This document shows positions 16,965-26,059 of a DNA stretch of 62,442 bases, piece by piece; the stretch's first letter is position 1; the number at the start of each line of letters is the position of its first letter. A program made the translations under genes and the position numbers. The stretch is from the NCBI RefSeq assembly GCF_000759435.1, contig NZ_JRJG01000009.1, positions 1-62,442 on the forward strand, in the 5' to 3' direction. Source of the DNA: Hoeflea sp. BAL378. Its GTDB lineage: Bacteria; Pseudomonadota; Alphaproteobacteria; Rhizobiales; Rhizobiaceae. The notes beneath the pieces were generated by a model. The model saw only the letters and a list, made by a program, of their open reading frames with translations. It was not told the origin of the DNA and ran no database searches.

Positions 16965-18443
16965 TTACTCCCCCTCCGCCTCTTCGGGCCCCGTCACCTT
17001 GATCTCGCCGGCGTGCGAGCGGGCGAACTCGGTTTTCAGGAACGCTTCCAGCAGCCGCGCGGGCAGGGTCACGGTGGCCCGGTCGGCGTCCGGCAGCGCG
17101 TCGAAGCGGCCGGTCTTGGAGCGCCGCCCGTCGATCATGCCGCCCGCCACCGTGTTGAGGCTTTCCGGGTCGATCAGGATGAAGGCGCCGGTGTCGCGGT
17201 TGGTCTCGTAGCTGTCGAAGATCGCCACATCCTCGAAGTCGAGCTCGACCACGCCGATGCCGTTGACCGGCAGGTAGGTCGCGTCGTCCCAGTTGCCGGT
17301 CGACAGATCGAGCTGCGAGGTCGGGCGCACCAGCACCCGCTGGCGCCGCGAGCCGGCCTTGAGCCAGTAGCGCTTGCCCGGCACCACGCCGTCCGGCGAC
17401 AGTGCCACCAGCCGCGCGGTAAAGGCCCGGCCGGTCATCGGCCGCTGGTCGATCGCCGCGATCATGTCGCCGCGCGCCACGTCCACCGGACGGTCGAGCA
17501 CCAGCGTGATGGCGTCGCCATGCACCGCCGCGTTGCGCACCAGGTCATAGGTGACGATGGCCTTCACATTGGCCTCCACGCCCGAAGGCAGCACCACGAC
17601 GCTGTCGCCGGGCTTGATCGAGCCGCCGGCCACAGTGCCCTGGTAGCCGCGGAAGCCTTCGCCGGGGCGGGAAACGCGCTGCACCGGCAGCCGGAAGCCG
17701 GTGGTCTGGCCGGTGCGCTGCGTGGCCTTCTCCAGCACCTCGACCAGCGTCGGGCCGCTGTACCACGGCATCACGTCGTCGCCGCGGGTGACGATGTTCT
17801 CGCCCTTGAGCGCCGAGACCGGAATGGCGGTGACCTGGCGCACGCCGAGCGACAGCGCGATCTCGCGGAAGGCCCGGGCGATCGCCTGGAAGCCGGCCTC
17901 GTCGTAATTGTTGAGGTCGATCTTGTTGACCGCCAGCACGAACTGGCGGATGCCCATCATCGCCGCGATCGTCGCATGCCGGCGGGTTTGTTCGAGCAGG
18001 CCCGCGCGGGCGTCGACCAGCAGCACCGCGAGGTCGGCGGTCGAGGCGCCGGTCGCCATGTTGCGGGTATACTGCACGTGGCCCGGCGTGTCGGCGACGA
18101 AGAAGGAGCGCCGGTCGGTGGAGAAATAGCGGTAGGCGACATCGATGGTGATGCCCTGTTCGCGCTCGGCCTGGAGACCGTCGAGCAGCAGCGCGAAATC
18201 GGGCAGGCCGAGTTCGTTCTGCTTGCCGGTGGAATCGCGCCTGAGCGTCGCCGCCTGGTCTTCCTTGACCGCCTTGGTGTCCCACAACAGCCGGCCGATC
18301 AGCGTCGACTTGCCGTCATCCACCGAGCCGCAGGTGATGAAGCGAAGCGGCCGCGCCTGGCGCCCGGCCAGTTCCGGATGCGGGTCGACATCGAGGATGT
18401 CCTCGCCCGGACGAAGCGCCTGCGAAAGATGTTGGCTTGTCAT
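16965..18443 (-). CDS. cysN: Sulfate adenylyltransferase subunit 1 (GTPase)
   Basis: CysN is the EF-Tu-like GTPase that drives CysD to make adenosine 5'-phosphosulfate from sulfate and ATP. The 492-residue protein has the P-loop Gly-Ser-Val-Asp-Asp-Gly-Lys-Ser-Thr (residues 39-47), Asp-Thr-Pro-Gly-His and Asn-Lys-Ile-Asp. Two beta-barrel domains follow. Unlike the CysNC fusions of some rhizobia, there is no C-terminal APS kinase domain, so this pathway probably reduces APS directly. Its ATG shares one base with the cysD stop. Confidence 0.95.
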   Translation of the reverse strand: MTSQHLSQALRPGEDILDVDPHPELAGRQARPLRFITCGSVDDGKSTLIGRLLWDTKAVKEDQAATLRRDSTGKQNELGLPDFALLLDGLQAEREQGITIDVAYRYFSTDRRSFFVADTPGHVQYTRNMATGASTADLAVLLVDARAGLLEQTRRHATIAAMMGIRQFVLAVNKIDLNNYDEAGFQAIARAFREIALSLGVRQVTAIPVSALKGENIVTRGDDVMPWYSGPTLVEVLEKATQRTGQTTGFRLPVQRVSRPGEGFRGYQGTVAGGSIKPGDSVVVLPSGVEANVKAIVTYDLVRNAAVHGDAITLVLDRPVDVARGDMIAAIDQRPMTGRAFTARLVALSPDGVVPGKRYWLKAGSRRQRVLVRPTSQLDLSTGNWDDATYLPVNGIGVVELDFEDVAIFDSYETNRDTGAFILIDPESLNTVAGGMIDGRRSKTGRFDALPDADRATVTLPARLLEAFLKTEFARSHAGEIKVTGPEEAEGE

Positions 18444-19375
18444 CAGAAATATCCTTCGCGTTTTTTCTTTTCCATCGAGCCCGACTGGTCGCGGTCGATC
18501 GCGCGGCCCTGCCGTTCCGACACGGTGGCGATTTCGAGCTCGGCGATCACCTCGTCGAGCGTCGTGGCTGTCGAGCGCACGGCGCCCGTGAGCGGGAAGC
18601 AGCCCAGCGTGCGGAACCGCACCATCTCCTCGCGCACCTGTTCTTCGGGCAGGAGCTCCAGCCGCTTGTCCTCGGCCAGCACCAGCATGCCGTCGCGCTC
18701 CACCACCTTGCGGCGCTTGGCGAAATAGAGCGGCACCAGCTCGATCTTCTCGGCCTGGATGTAGCGCCAGATGTCGACCTCGGTCCAGTTCGACAGCGGG
18801 AAGGCGCGCACGCTCTCGCCGGTATGGATCATGCCGTTGTAGATCGACCAGAGCTCGGGCCGCTGGTTGCGCGGGTCCCAGGCATGGTCGGGGGTGCGGA
18901 ACGAGTAGATCCGCTCCTTGGCGCGGGAGGCTTCCTCGTCGCGCCGGGCGCCGCCGAAGGCAGCGTCATACTTGCCCATGTCGAGCGCCTGCTTGAGCGC
19001 CTGGGTCTTCATGATGTCGGTGTAGCGCGACGAGCCGTGGCTGAACGGCGTGACATTGTCGCGCAGCCCGTCCGGATTGGTGTGGGCGATGAGGTCGAGA
19101 CCGTGCCTGGCCACCACCTCGTCGCGGAAGGTGATCATCTCGGGGAATTTCCAGCCGGTGTCGATATGCACCAGCGGAAACGGCAGTTTGCCGGGATGGA
19201 ACGCCTTCAGTGCCAGGTGCAGCAGCACCGAGGAATCCTTGCCGATCGAATAGAGCATCACCGGACGCTCGAATTCCGCCGCCACCTCGCGGAAGATGTG
19301 GATCGCCTCGTTTTCCAGCGCCTTCAGATGCGGATCGAGCGGCGGCTTGCCGCGCCCGTGTTCAATCACGTTCAT
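18443..19375 (-). CDS. cysD: Sulfate adenylyltransferase subunit 2
   Basis: CysD is the adenylyl-transferring subunit of ATP sulfurylase and a member of the PP-loop superfamily. The 310-residue protein shows the PP-loop Tyr-Ser-Ile-Gly-Lys-Asp-Ser-Ser near residue 42 and the family stretch [10 protein letters not shown] near residue 140. The frame is open far upstream, but the ATG at 19375 matches the family start (Met-Asn-Val-Ile). The gene follows cysH by 20 bases and overlaps cysN by one base, so cysH-cysD-cysN is one operon. Confidence 0.95.
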   Translation of the reverse strand: MNVIEHGRGKPPLDPHLKALENEAIHIFREVAAEFERPVMLYSIGKDSSVLLHLALKAFHPGKLPFPLVHIDTGWKFPEMITFRDEVVARHGLDLIAHTNPDGLRDNVTPFSHGSSRYTDIMKTQALKQALDMGKYDAAFGGARRDEEASRAKERIYSFRTPDHAWDPRNQRPELWSIYNGMIHTGESVRAFPLSNWTEVDIWRYIQAEKIELVPLYFAKRRKVVERDGMLVLAEDKRLELLPEEQVREEMVRFRTLGCFPLTGAVRSTATTLDEVIAELEIATVSERQGRAIDRDQSGSMEKKKREGYF

Positions 19376-19395
19376 GCTTGATGTCCTTGCAATGG

Positions 19396-20214
19396 TCACG
19401 AGGCCGAAGCCGTGGCTTTGGCCGTGGGCCTGGGTTGCCCCTGGGCGCGCGATCCCGACACGGAGGCCGACAGGTGCAGGCCGCATTCGCGGCGCTCGTC
19501 CTGCTCCCACCACCAGCGTCCGGCGCGTTCCGGCTCGCCCGGCTTGATGGCGCGGGTGCAGGGCTCGCAGCCGATCGACGGGAAGCCGCGGGCATGCAGC
19601 GGGTTGACCGGCACATCGTCGGCTTTCGCCCGCGCCTGCAGCGCGTCCAACGACTGGTCGGCCAGCGGATTGACCTTGATGAGGCTGCGGTCGGCGTCCC
19701 ATTCGGCCAGCGGCGCATTGGCGCGGTTGCCGGACTGGCCGCGCCGCAGCCCCGTCACCCAGATCTCGGCGCCGGCAAGCGCCCGGCCGAGCGGCTGCAG
19801 CTTGCGCGCATGGCAGCAGGCGTGCCGCGCCTCGACGCTGTCGTAGAAGCCGTTCATGCCGTAGAGCGCGACGAAGCCGTCGACCTCTTCCTTCCACGGC
19901 TTGAACACCTCGATGGACAGGCCATAGCGCGCCTCGGTCTCGCCGATCAGCGCCTCGGTCTCGGCAAACAGCCGGCCGGTGTCGAGCGTGACGATGCGCA
20001 GGTCGGCGCCCGTCGCGGCGATCAGCGAGGTCAGCACCTGGTCCTCGAGCCCGAGCGAGGTGGTGAACACCGCCCGCCCCAGGCCCGCGATCCTCAGGAT
20101 CCGGCCCGGCAGGGGCAGGGCGGCCAGATCCTGGGCCAACTGTGCGGCGAGGGCCGGTCCGAAGTCCGGGCGGGGCGACAGGCCGCCGCCGGCCGGAGGG
20201 TGATGCAGGGTCAT
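19396..20214 (-). CDS. cysH: Assimilatory adenylyl-sulfate (APS) reductase
   Basis: This enzyme reduces APS to sulfite with thioredoxin. The 272-residue protein has the Cys133-Cys134 and Cys216-X2-Cys219 pairs that hold a [4Fe-4S] cluster, which marks APS rather than PAPS reductases. The catalytic Glu-Cys-Gly-Leu-His has its cysteine at 244. The start at 20214 is chosen for the N-terminus and an upstream GGAG. About 25 residues after the catalytic motif are Ser/Ala/Pro rich and not conserved. It is first in the cysHDN operon and divergent from cysQ across a 226-base region. Confidence 0.93.
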   Translation of the reverse strand: MTLHHPPAGGGLSPRPDFGPALAAQLAQDLAALPLPGRILRIAGLGRAVFTTSLGLEDQVLTSLIAATGADLRIVTLDTGRLFAETEALIGETEARYGLSIEVFKPWKEEVDGFVALYGMNGFYDSVEARHACCHARKLQPLGRALAGAEIWVTGLRRGQSGNRANAPLAEWDADRSLIKVNPLADQSLDALQARAKADDVPVNPLHARGFPSIGCEPCTRAIKPGEPERAGRWWWEQDERRECGLHLSASVSGSRAQGQPRPTAKATASAS

Positions 20215-20440
20215 GGTTTCGGCTCCGATTGTTGAGCCGATTTTCGCCTTGCGCCGCCCGATTAACGAGGCACCACAGTCTTTATGTGCGCGTCGATGAG
20301 GTCTGTTGTTCCGCCAATGCCGGGTCCAATGGAAAAATCCGTCCAATTACCGCCATTGTTGCAATGCACTCAACATTGACCGGGCGCGCCAATCATGCGA
20401 CGCCAAACGTAACCAGTAACGCGATTATGGACCCTTGCCG

Positions 20441-21307
20441 ATGGGCGTGCTTGACCTTTCCGATCCTGATCATCGCCCGCTGCCGGATCTGATCGAGACC
20501 TTCGAGCGCGCCGCCATTGCCGCCGGCCGGGAGATCCTCGCAGCCCGCGCCGCCGGCGCCCGGGTGTCGATCAAGTCGGACCTGACCCCGGTGACGCAGG
20601 CCGACCGGGCCGCCGAAGCCATCATCCTGGCGCAGCTTAACGCGCAGTTTCCGGAGGTTCCGGTGGTGGCTGAGGAAATGGCCGAGGACGGCAAATGCCC
20701 GAGCTGCGCCGAGGCCTCCTATTTCCTGGTCGACGCGCTCGACGGCACCGGCGATTTCATCGCCGGGCGCAATGAGTTCACCGTCAATATCGCGCTGATC
20801 CGGGATCTGAAACCCGTTGCCGGCGTGGTTTTTGCGCCGGCGCTCGGGCGGCTGTGGAGCGGCGCCGGGCCGAAGGCGCATGTCTGCGACGTCACGCCCG
20901 AGGGCGAAATCCGCAACCGGCGGGAAATCCGCACCCGCGCGCTGCCGAAGATGCCGGTGGCGCTGGTCAGCGTCAGCCACCGCGAGCCCGAGACCCAGGC
21001 CTGGCTCGACGCCCTGCCGCCGCACAAGACCACGCATATCGGCTCGTCGCTCAAATTCTGCCTCGTCGCCGAAGGCAAGGCCGATGTCTATCCGCGGCTC
21101 GTCTGCCTGCACCAGTGGGACATCGCCGCGGGCGACGCCGTGCTGCGCGCGGCAGGCGGCATCACCCTCGGCCTCGACGGCAAGCCGCTCGAATACGGCG
21201 TCGACAATTCCGATTTCGACTGCGGCCGGTTCGTCTGCTGGGGCCGGCACCCCGACGCGCCGCGGGGCCGCTCGCGCGAAGCGGCCCCGCGGCGCCTGCG
21301 GAACTGA
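20441..21307 (+). CDS. cysQ: 3'(2'),5'-bisphosphate nucleotidase
   Basis: CysQ removes PAP and related bisphosphate nucleotides, a by-product of sulfur metabolism. The 288-residue protein belongs to the inositol monophosphatase superfamily. It has the metal sites Glu-Glu near residue 75, Asp-Ala-Leu-Asp-Gly-Thr near residue 97, and the late motif Trp-Asp-Ile-Ala-Ala-Gly-Asp-Ala near residue 227. A TTG at 20435 is an alternative start. It is divergent from cysHDN, which fits shared control. The last 16 codons contain a 16-base-pair perfect hairpin that makes the C-terminus Arg/Ala/Gly rich, unlike the family. Confidence 0.9.
   Translation: MGVLDLSDPDHRPLPDLIETFERAAIAAGREILAARAAGARVSIKSDLTPVTQADRAAEAIILAQLNAQFPEVPVVAEEMAEDGKCPSCAEASYFLVDALDGTGDFIAGRNEFTVNIALIRDLKPVAGVVFAPALGRLWSGAGPKAHVCDVTPEGEIRNRREIRTRALPKMPVALVSVSHREPETQAWLDALPPHKTTHIGSSLKFCLVAEGKADVYPRLVCLHQWDIAAGDAVLRAAGGITLGLDGKPLEYGVDNSDFDCGRFVCWGRHPDAPRGRSREAAPRRLRN
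21257..21295. repeat. Perfect 16-bp inverted repeat inside the 3' end of cysQ
   Basis: Arms 21257-21272 and 21280-21295 are perfectly complementary around a 7-base loop, ending 10 bases before the cysQ stop codon region. No T-run follows, so it is not a standard terminator. It may protect or end the cysQ mRNA. Confidence 0.7.
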
Positions 21308-21580
21308 CAGGCCGGGAGCCGCAGGTGCGCGGCCCGCCGTAGACCTCAACCGGCAGTATAGCAAAGATCCTGGCGGGCGATCTTCCACACGGTGATGAGC
21401 AGGGTGGCGCGGTCGGGATTCGACCGGGTGCCCGGTCGCCTGGGTCCCGTCCGGCATCCGCACGTCCGGGGGATTGCGGGCGCAACAGCGGCATCGCTGT
21501 CGAACGGCCGCGCCAAGAACTCGACAAGGCTGAACACTCCTTGGCCGGAACCGGACAACCGGCTCGGACCTCGCTCCGGC

Positions 21581-23257
21581 TCAGGCGACCCTGTCGCTTT
21601 CACGCCAGTTCGGGTTCATCCAGGGTTCGAGATTGCTCGGAGCGAGCGGCGCCCGTCCCAGGATGTGGTCGGCGGCCTTTTCGCCGGTCATGATCGACGG
21701 ACCGTTGAGATTGCCGTTGGTCACCCGCGGGAAGATCGAGCTGTCGGCGACGCGCAGGCCGTCGACCCCGATGACGCGGGTCTCGGGATCGACCACGGCG
21801 CCGGGATCGTCGGCGCGCCCCATCCGGCAGGTGCCGCAGGGGTGATAGGCGCTCTCGGCGTGCGCGCGGATGAAGCCGTCGATCTCCGCGTCGCTCTGCA
21901 CATCCGCGCCGGGCTGGATCTCCCTGCCGCGGAACGGATCGAACGCGGCCTGGCCGAAGACCTCGCGGGTGATCCGCACGGCGCGGCGGAAGTCGCGCCA
22001 GTCCTCGTCATGGCTCATGTAGTTGAAGCGGATCACCGGCGCCGCCCGGGCATCGGCCGCGCGCAGCCGGACATGGCCGCGCGAGGGCGAGCGCATCGGC
22101 CCGACATGGGCCTGGAAGCCGTGCATCGGCGCCGCCGCCTTGCCATCGTAGCGGATCGCGCCGGGCAGGAAATGGAACTGGATGTCGGGGTAGGGCACGC
22201 CCGCCGCCGAGCGCACGAAGGCGCAGGCCTCGAACTGGTTGGAGGTCCCGAGCCCCTTGCGGAAGAACAGCCACTGCGCCCCGATCAGCGCCTTGGAGAC
22301 GAGGTTGAGCTTGGAGTAGAGCGTGATCGGCTGGATGCATTCCTGCTGGATATAGACCTCGAGATGGTCCTGCAGGTTCGACCCAACGCCCGGCCGGTCG
22401 GCCACAACCTCGATGCCGTGCTCGGCAAGATGCGCGGCCGGGCCGATGCCCGACAGCATCAGCAGCTTGGGCGAGTTGAAGGCGGAGGCGGCGATGATCA
22501 CTTCACGCCGTGCTTGAACCACTTGAATCGATCCGTGAGCTTCGATCTCGACGCCGGTGGCGCGGTGATTCTCGATCACAACACGGCGGGCCAGGCCCCT
22601 GACGAGATTGACGTTTTGCCGCTTGAGCGCGGGCTTGAGATAGGCCTCGGCGGTGGACCAGCGCTGGCCGTTGTGGATGGTCTGCTCCATCAGGCCGAAG
22701 CCCTCCTGGCGCGATCCGTTGTAATCCTCGGTCACCCCGTAGCCCGCCTGCCGGCCCGCATCGATGAAGGCCTTGAACAGCGGATTGACCGCCGGCCCGC
22801 GCTGCACATGCAAGGGCCCGTCGGTGCCGCGCCAGCCCTCCTCGCCGCCGATGCCGCCGTTCTGGTGCGAGGTCTCCATCCGCTTGAAATAGGGCAGCAC
22901 GTCGGCAAAGGACCAGCCGGTGGCGCCCTGGTCGGCCCAGTGGTTGAAGTCCTCGGCATGCCCGCGCACGAACACCATGCCGTTGATCGAGGAGGAGCCG
23001 CCGATCACCTTGCCGCGGGGTGCCGCCAGCCGGCGGTTGCCGAGATGCGGCTCGGGCTCGGTCGCGTAGCCCCAGTCGTAGATCCCCATGTTCATCGGAT
23101 AGGACAGCGCCGCGGGCATCTGGATGAACGGCCCGAAATCCGATCCGCCATGCTCGATGACGATCACCGAATGCCTGCCGTCCTCGCTCAGCCGCGCGGC
23201 CATGGCCGAGCCCGCCGAGCCCGCGCCGATGATGACGAAATCTGCTTGCATGGTCAT
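21581..23257 (-). CDS. betA: Choline dehydrogenase (GMC oxidoreductase)
   Basis: BetA oxidises choline to betaine aldehyde at the membrane with FAD. The 558-residue protein begins with the FAD-binding Gly-Ala-Gly-Ser-Ala-Gly (residues 11-16) and has the GMC signature Gly-Gly-Ser-Ser-Ser-Ile-Asn-Gly-Met near residue 85. Its C-terminus has His-Pro-Cys-Gly-Thr-Cys-Arg-Met-Gly and the Asn-Pro-Asn-Trp-type tail. The start is Met at 23257, or Met at 23251 two codons later. In rhizobia betA follows betB directly. Here a toxin-antitoxin pair on the other strand separates them by about 700 bases, so betA probably has its own promoter. Confidence 0.94.
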   Translation of the reverse strand: MTMQADFVIIGAGSAGSAMAARLSEDGRHSVIVIEHGGSDFGPFIQMPAALSYPMNMGIYDWGYATEPEPHLGNRRLAAPRGKVIGGSSSINGMVFVRGHAEDFNHWADQGATGWSFADVLPYFKRMETSHQNGGIGGEEGWRGTDGPLHVQRGPAVNPLFKAFIDAGRQAGYGVTEDYNGSRQEGFGLMEQTIHNGQRWSTAEAYLKPALKRQNVNLVRGLARRVVIENHRATGVEIEAHGSIQVVQARREVIIAASAFNSPKLLMLSGIGPAAHLAEHGIEVVADRPGVGSNLQDHLEVYIQQECIQPITLYSKLNLVSKALIGAQWLFFRKGLGTSNQFEACAFVRSAAGVPYPDIQFHFLPGAIRYDGKAAAPMHGFQAHVGPMRSPSRGHVRLRAADARAAPVIRFNYMSHDEDWRDFRRAVRITREVFGQAAFDPFRGREIQPGADVQSDAEIDGFIRAHAESAYHPCGTCRMGRADDPGAVVDPETRVIGVDGLRVADSSIFPRVTNGNLNGPSIMTGEKAADHILGRAPLAPSNLEPWMNPNWRESDRVA

Positions 23258-23302
23258 GGGGACGCTCGTCTCTAGTGGAGGGTTTGCTCTGCAAGGTCAC
23301 GA

Positions 23303-23331
23303 TTGACCAGAATATAGCTCAGAGCTATATT
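23303..23331 (+). promoter_or_regulatory. Promoter of the RelE/Xre toxin-antitoxin pair with palindromic operator
   Basis: TTGACC, a 17-base spacer and TATATT form a strong sigma-70 promoter. A perfect 21-base palindrome (23311-23331: AATATAGCTC, A, GAGCTATATT) covers the spacer and -10, which is ideal for autoregulation. The -10 ends 6 bases before the toxin ATG, so the transcript is probably leaderless. Confidence 0.65.
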
Positions 23332-23337
23332 ATTCGG

Positions 23338-23583
23338 ATGAAGCGGGTCTTCTATTCCAAGGCTGCGGAAAAGAGCCTCGCCCGGATGCAACCCAAGCGG
23401 CGCGCCGCGATTTTCGCCAAGGTGGATGCATTCGCGCGAGGGGAAGAAGTCGATATCAGGAAGCTGTCCGGCTCCGACCTGTACCGCATCCGGGTCGGCC
23501 AGGACCGCGTCATCCTCGATGACCAGGGCCTGGTTGTCCTGGTGGTCGCGGCGGGTCCGCGCGGCGGGATCTACAAGGAGTAA
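23338..23583 (+). CDS. RelE/ParE-family toxin
   Basis: The 81-residue protein has the RelE fold pattern. The start is Lys-Arg-Val-Phe-Tyr-Ser-Lys-Ala-Ala-Glu-Lys, the middle is Lys-Leu-Ser-Gly-Ser-Asp-Leu-Tyr-Arg-Ile-Arg-Val-Gly, and Arg-Val-Ile is followed by Val-Val-Leu-Val-Val-Ala. RelE relatives cleave mRNA on the ribosome; ParE relatives inhibit gyrase. The ATG at 23338 is chosen because the open frame upstream crosses the promoter and palindrome. Toxin precedes antitoxin, with a 6-base gap. The module lies between betB and betA on the opposite strand. Confidence 0.82.
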   Translation: MKRVFYSKAAEKSLARMQPKRRAAIFAKVDAFARGEEVDIRKLSGSDLYRIRVGQDRVILDDQGLVVLVVAAGPRGGIYKE

Positions 23584-23589
23584 CTGCCG

Positions 23590-23940
23590 ATGGGCGAAAT
23601 CCGGAAAATGACCATTGACGGCGAGACCTACGTGCTCGTGCCGGAGGACGAGTATGAAGACCTGATCGACAGCCTTGAGGCCCAGGCGATCATGGAGCGC
23701 GTCAGGGCAGGCGAGGAGACCTGGCCTTCCGACCTCGTCCATGAACTCATGGAAACCGACAGCCGCATCCGCACCTACCGCAAGTATCGCGGCATGACCG
23801 GCAGCGAACTCGCGCAAGCCGCGGGCATCTCCCAGCCGCATCTGTCCGACATCGAGAACGGCAAGAAGGCGGGCTCCGTCGATGTGCTCAGGCGCATTGC
23901 CGCCGCCCTTCGTGTCGATCTCGACGATCTCGTGGTCTGA
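23590..23940 (+). CDS. Xre-type helix-turn-helix antitoxin with Phd-like N-terminus
   Basis: The 116-residue protein combines two parts. Residues 6-50 (Thr-Ile-Asp-Gly-Glu-Thr-Tyr-Val-Leu-Val-Pro and Glu-Tyr-Glu-Asp-Leu-Ile-Asp) look like a Phd/YefM-like segment for toxin binding. Residues 58-114 are an Xre helix-turn-helix with Gly-Met-Thr-Gly-Ser-Glu-Leu-Ala-Gln and Gln-Pro-His-Leu-Ser-Asp-Ile-Glu. It probably binds the palindrome at 23311-23331. An alternative start is Met7 (23608). It lies in one operon with the toxin. Confidence 0.82.
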   Translation: MGEIRKMTIDGETYVLVPEDEYEDLIDSLEAQAIMERVRAGEETWPSDLVHELMETDSRIRTYRKYRGMTGSELAQAAGISQPHLSDIENGKKAGSVDVLRRIAAALRVDLDDLVV

Positions 23941-23959
23941 CAGCGCCATCACCCGCGCC

Positions 23960-25423
23960 TCAATAGGGGCTGTCGACGGGGCCGGTGGCCACGTAGACGC
24001 TCTTGAGGTGGGTGTAGTGCTCGATCGCGGCGTGGCCGTTCTCGCGGCCGATGCCCGACTGCTTGACGCCGCCGAACGGCGCCTCGACCGGGGTGAGGTT
24101 GTAGGCGTTGATCCAGGTCGTCCCCGCCTCAAGCTTGGAGACCACCCGGTGGGCGCGCGCCAGATCCGCGGTAAACACGCCGGCCGCCAGGCCGAACACG
24201 CTCGCATTGGCGCGGCTGACCGCCTCATCCTCGTCGTCGAAGGCGAGCACGCTCATCACCGGCCCGAAGATTTCCTCGCGCGCGATGGCCATGTCGTCGG
24301 TCACGTCCGCGAACACGGTCGGCTGGATCCACGCGCCTCTCCCGAAGCCCTGCAGTTCCGGCACGCCGCCGCCGGTCAGAAGCCGCGCGCCCTCGCGCTT
24401 GCCCGTCTCGATATAGCCCAGCACCTTGTCGCGCTGCGCCACCGAGACCATCGGCCCCAGATGCGTGTCGGGATCGAGCGGATCGCCGATGCGGATCGCC
24501 TCGGTGCGGCTCTTCAGCCGCGCGAGGAAACGCGCGTAGACGCCGCGCTGGACGAACACGCGGGTGCCGTTGGAGCAGATCTGGCCGGTCGAGTAGAAAT
24601 TGCCGAGCATCGCCCCGCCGATGGCGCTTTCGAGATCGGCGTCGTCGAACACCAGGATCGGCGACTTGCCGCCGAGTTCCATGGTCACCGCCTTGACGGT
24701 CGGCGCGGCCGCGGCCAGCACCTTGGCCCCCGTCGGCACCGAGCCCGTCAGCGACACCTTGGCGATGCCGGGATGGGAGGCGAGCGCCGCCCCCACATCG
24801 CCATAGCCCTGCACCACGCTGAAGAGGCCTGCCGGAAGCCCTGCGTCGGCGAAGGCTTCGGCCAGCAGAAGCGCCGTCAGGGGCGTCATTTCCGACGGCT
24901 TGAAGATGAAGGCGTTGCCGCAGGCGAGCGCCGGCGCCGATTTCCACGCCGCGATCTGGATCGGATAGTTCCAAGCCCCGATGCCGGCGCAGAGGCCCAG
25001 GGCCTCGCGCCGCGTGTAGACGAAGTCGGAGCCCAGATCGATGTGCTCGCCGGTGATCGCGCCCGCGAGCCCGCCGAAATATTCAAGCGCGTCGGCGGCG
25101 GACGCCGCGTCTGCCACCAGCGTCTCCTGGATCGCCTTGCCGGTGTCGAGCGTCTCGATGCGGCTGATCTCGGCGTTGCGCGCGCGCAGGATCTGAGCCG
25201 TGCGCAGCAGGATCCGCCCGCGTTCGACGCCCTTGAGCCGAGCCCAGGCCGGCTGCGCCGCCCTGGCCGCGGCAACGGCCTGTTCGATGATCGCGGGCGT
25301 CGCCGAATGGAGCTTCGCGTTCAGCTCGCCCGTCGCCGGGTAGATGCTTTCGATCACCGCGCCGGCGTCGTCCTCGACGTAAGAGCCGGCGACATGGTGG
25401 GAGGCTGGCGGCTGGACGCTCAT
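23960..25423 (-). CDS. betB: Betaine aldehyde dehydrogenase
   Basis: BetB oxidises betaine aldehyde to the osmoprotectant glycine betaine with NAD(P)+. The 487-residue protein is a standard aldehyde dehydrogenase. The general base is Glu249 in Met-Glu-Leu-Gly-Gly, the catalytic thiol is Cys283 in Gly-Gln-Ile-Cys-Ser-Asn-Gly, and Trp-Asn-Tyr-Pro is near 151. The C-terminal [13 protein letters not shown] is typical of BetB. The ATG overlaps the stop of the gst gene by 3 bases. Expression should follow BetI control from the promoter at 28251-28279. Confidence 0.94.
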   Translation of the reverse strand: MSVQPPASHHVAGSYVEDDAGAVIESIYPATGELNAKLHSATPAIIEQAVAAARAAQPAWARLKGVERGRILLRTAQILRARNAEISRIETLDTGKAIQETLVADAASAADALEYFGGLAGAITGEHIDLGSDFVYTRREALGLCAGIGAWNYPIQIAAWKSAPALACGNAFIFKPSEMTPLTALLLAEAFADAGLPAGLFSVVQGYGDVGAALASHPGIAKVSLTGSVPTGAKVLAAAAPTVKAVTMELGGKSPILVFDDADLESAIGGAMLGNFYSTGQICSNGTRVFVQRGVYARFLARLKSRTEAIRIGDPLDPDTHLGPMVSVAQRDKVLGYIETGKREGARLLTGGGVPELQGFGRGAWIQPTVFADVTDDMAIAREEIFGPVMSVLAFDDEDEAVSRANASVFGLAAGVFTADLARAHRVVSKLEAGTTWINAYNLTPVEAPFGGVKQSGIGRENGHAAIEHYTHLKSVYVATGPVDSPY

Positions 25424-26058
25424 GTCGAAATCCTCAGGCTGTCATAGGAGACCATCGCGTGCTCGCGATAGGCCGGGCGTTCGCAGAGCCTGCGGTAATA
25501 GGCGTCGAGCTCCGGCGTGTCGGCGCGGTCGAAATCCAGCGTGTAGTAGCGGTAGAGCTGGGCGCCGATGATCATGTCGGCGAAGCTCAAGGTCTCGCCC
25601 GCCAGATAGGGGCCGCGGCCGATCCGCTCGCTCAGCATTTTCGCCAGCGGCTTCAATCCCGCGACCGCGGCGGCGAAGGCCTCTGGCCCGCCGGCGGGCC
25701 GGCCCATCAGCGGCCAGAACACCCGGCCGCCGAAATGCGGCGCGAAGGTCGTCTTGATCCACTCCGCCCACATGTCGAGCTGCACGCGCGCCGCCGGGTC
25801 GCGCGGCCAGAAGCCGTCATCGCCATAGCGGGCCGCGAGATAGCGCACGACCGCCGCGCTTTCCCACATCGGCGCGCCATCGCCGTCGCGCACCGTCGGC
25901 ACCAGGCCGTTCGGGTTCATCGCCCGGTATTCCGGCGTGTCGAGGCCGCCAAAGGCGAGGCCGAGATCGTGGCGCCTGTGCGCCAGGCCGAGTTCGGCGA
26001 TGGTCCACATCACCGCCTGCACGTTCGACGAGGTGGCTCGTCCCCAGATTGTCAGCAT
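25420..26058 (-). CDS. Glutathione S-transferase family protein inside the bet operon
   Basis: The 212-residue protein has a thioredoxin-like N-terminal half with Arg-Ala-Thr-Ser-Ser-Asn (Ser probably active) and the cis-proline block Asn-Gly-Leu-Val-Pro-Thr. Glu-Ser-Ala-Ala-Val-Val-Arg-Tyr-Leu contacts glutathione, and an alpha-helical C-terminal half follows. It starts 1 base after the betC stop and overlaps betB by 3 bases, so it is translated as part of the choline operon. A GST is not part of the classical betICBA set. Its substrate is unknown; detoxifying reactive betaine aldehyde is one possibility but only inference. Confidence 0.82.
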   Translation of the reverse strand: MLTIWGRATSSNVQAVMWTIAELGLAHRRHDLGLAFGGLDTPEYRAMNPNGLVPTVRDGDGAPMWESAAVVRYLAARYGDDGFWPRDPAARVQLDMWAEWIKTTFAPHFGGRVFWPLMGRPAGGPEAFAAAVAGLKPLAKMLSERIGRGPYLAGETLSFADMIIGAQLYRYYTLDFDRADTPELDAYYRRLCERPAYREHAMVSYDSLRIST

Positions 26059-26059
26059 G

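Noticed and set aside
16965-18443. CysNC fusion with APS kinase
   Set aside because: The protein ends at the CysN length; no kinase P-loop follows.
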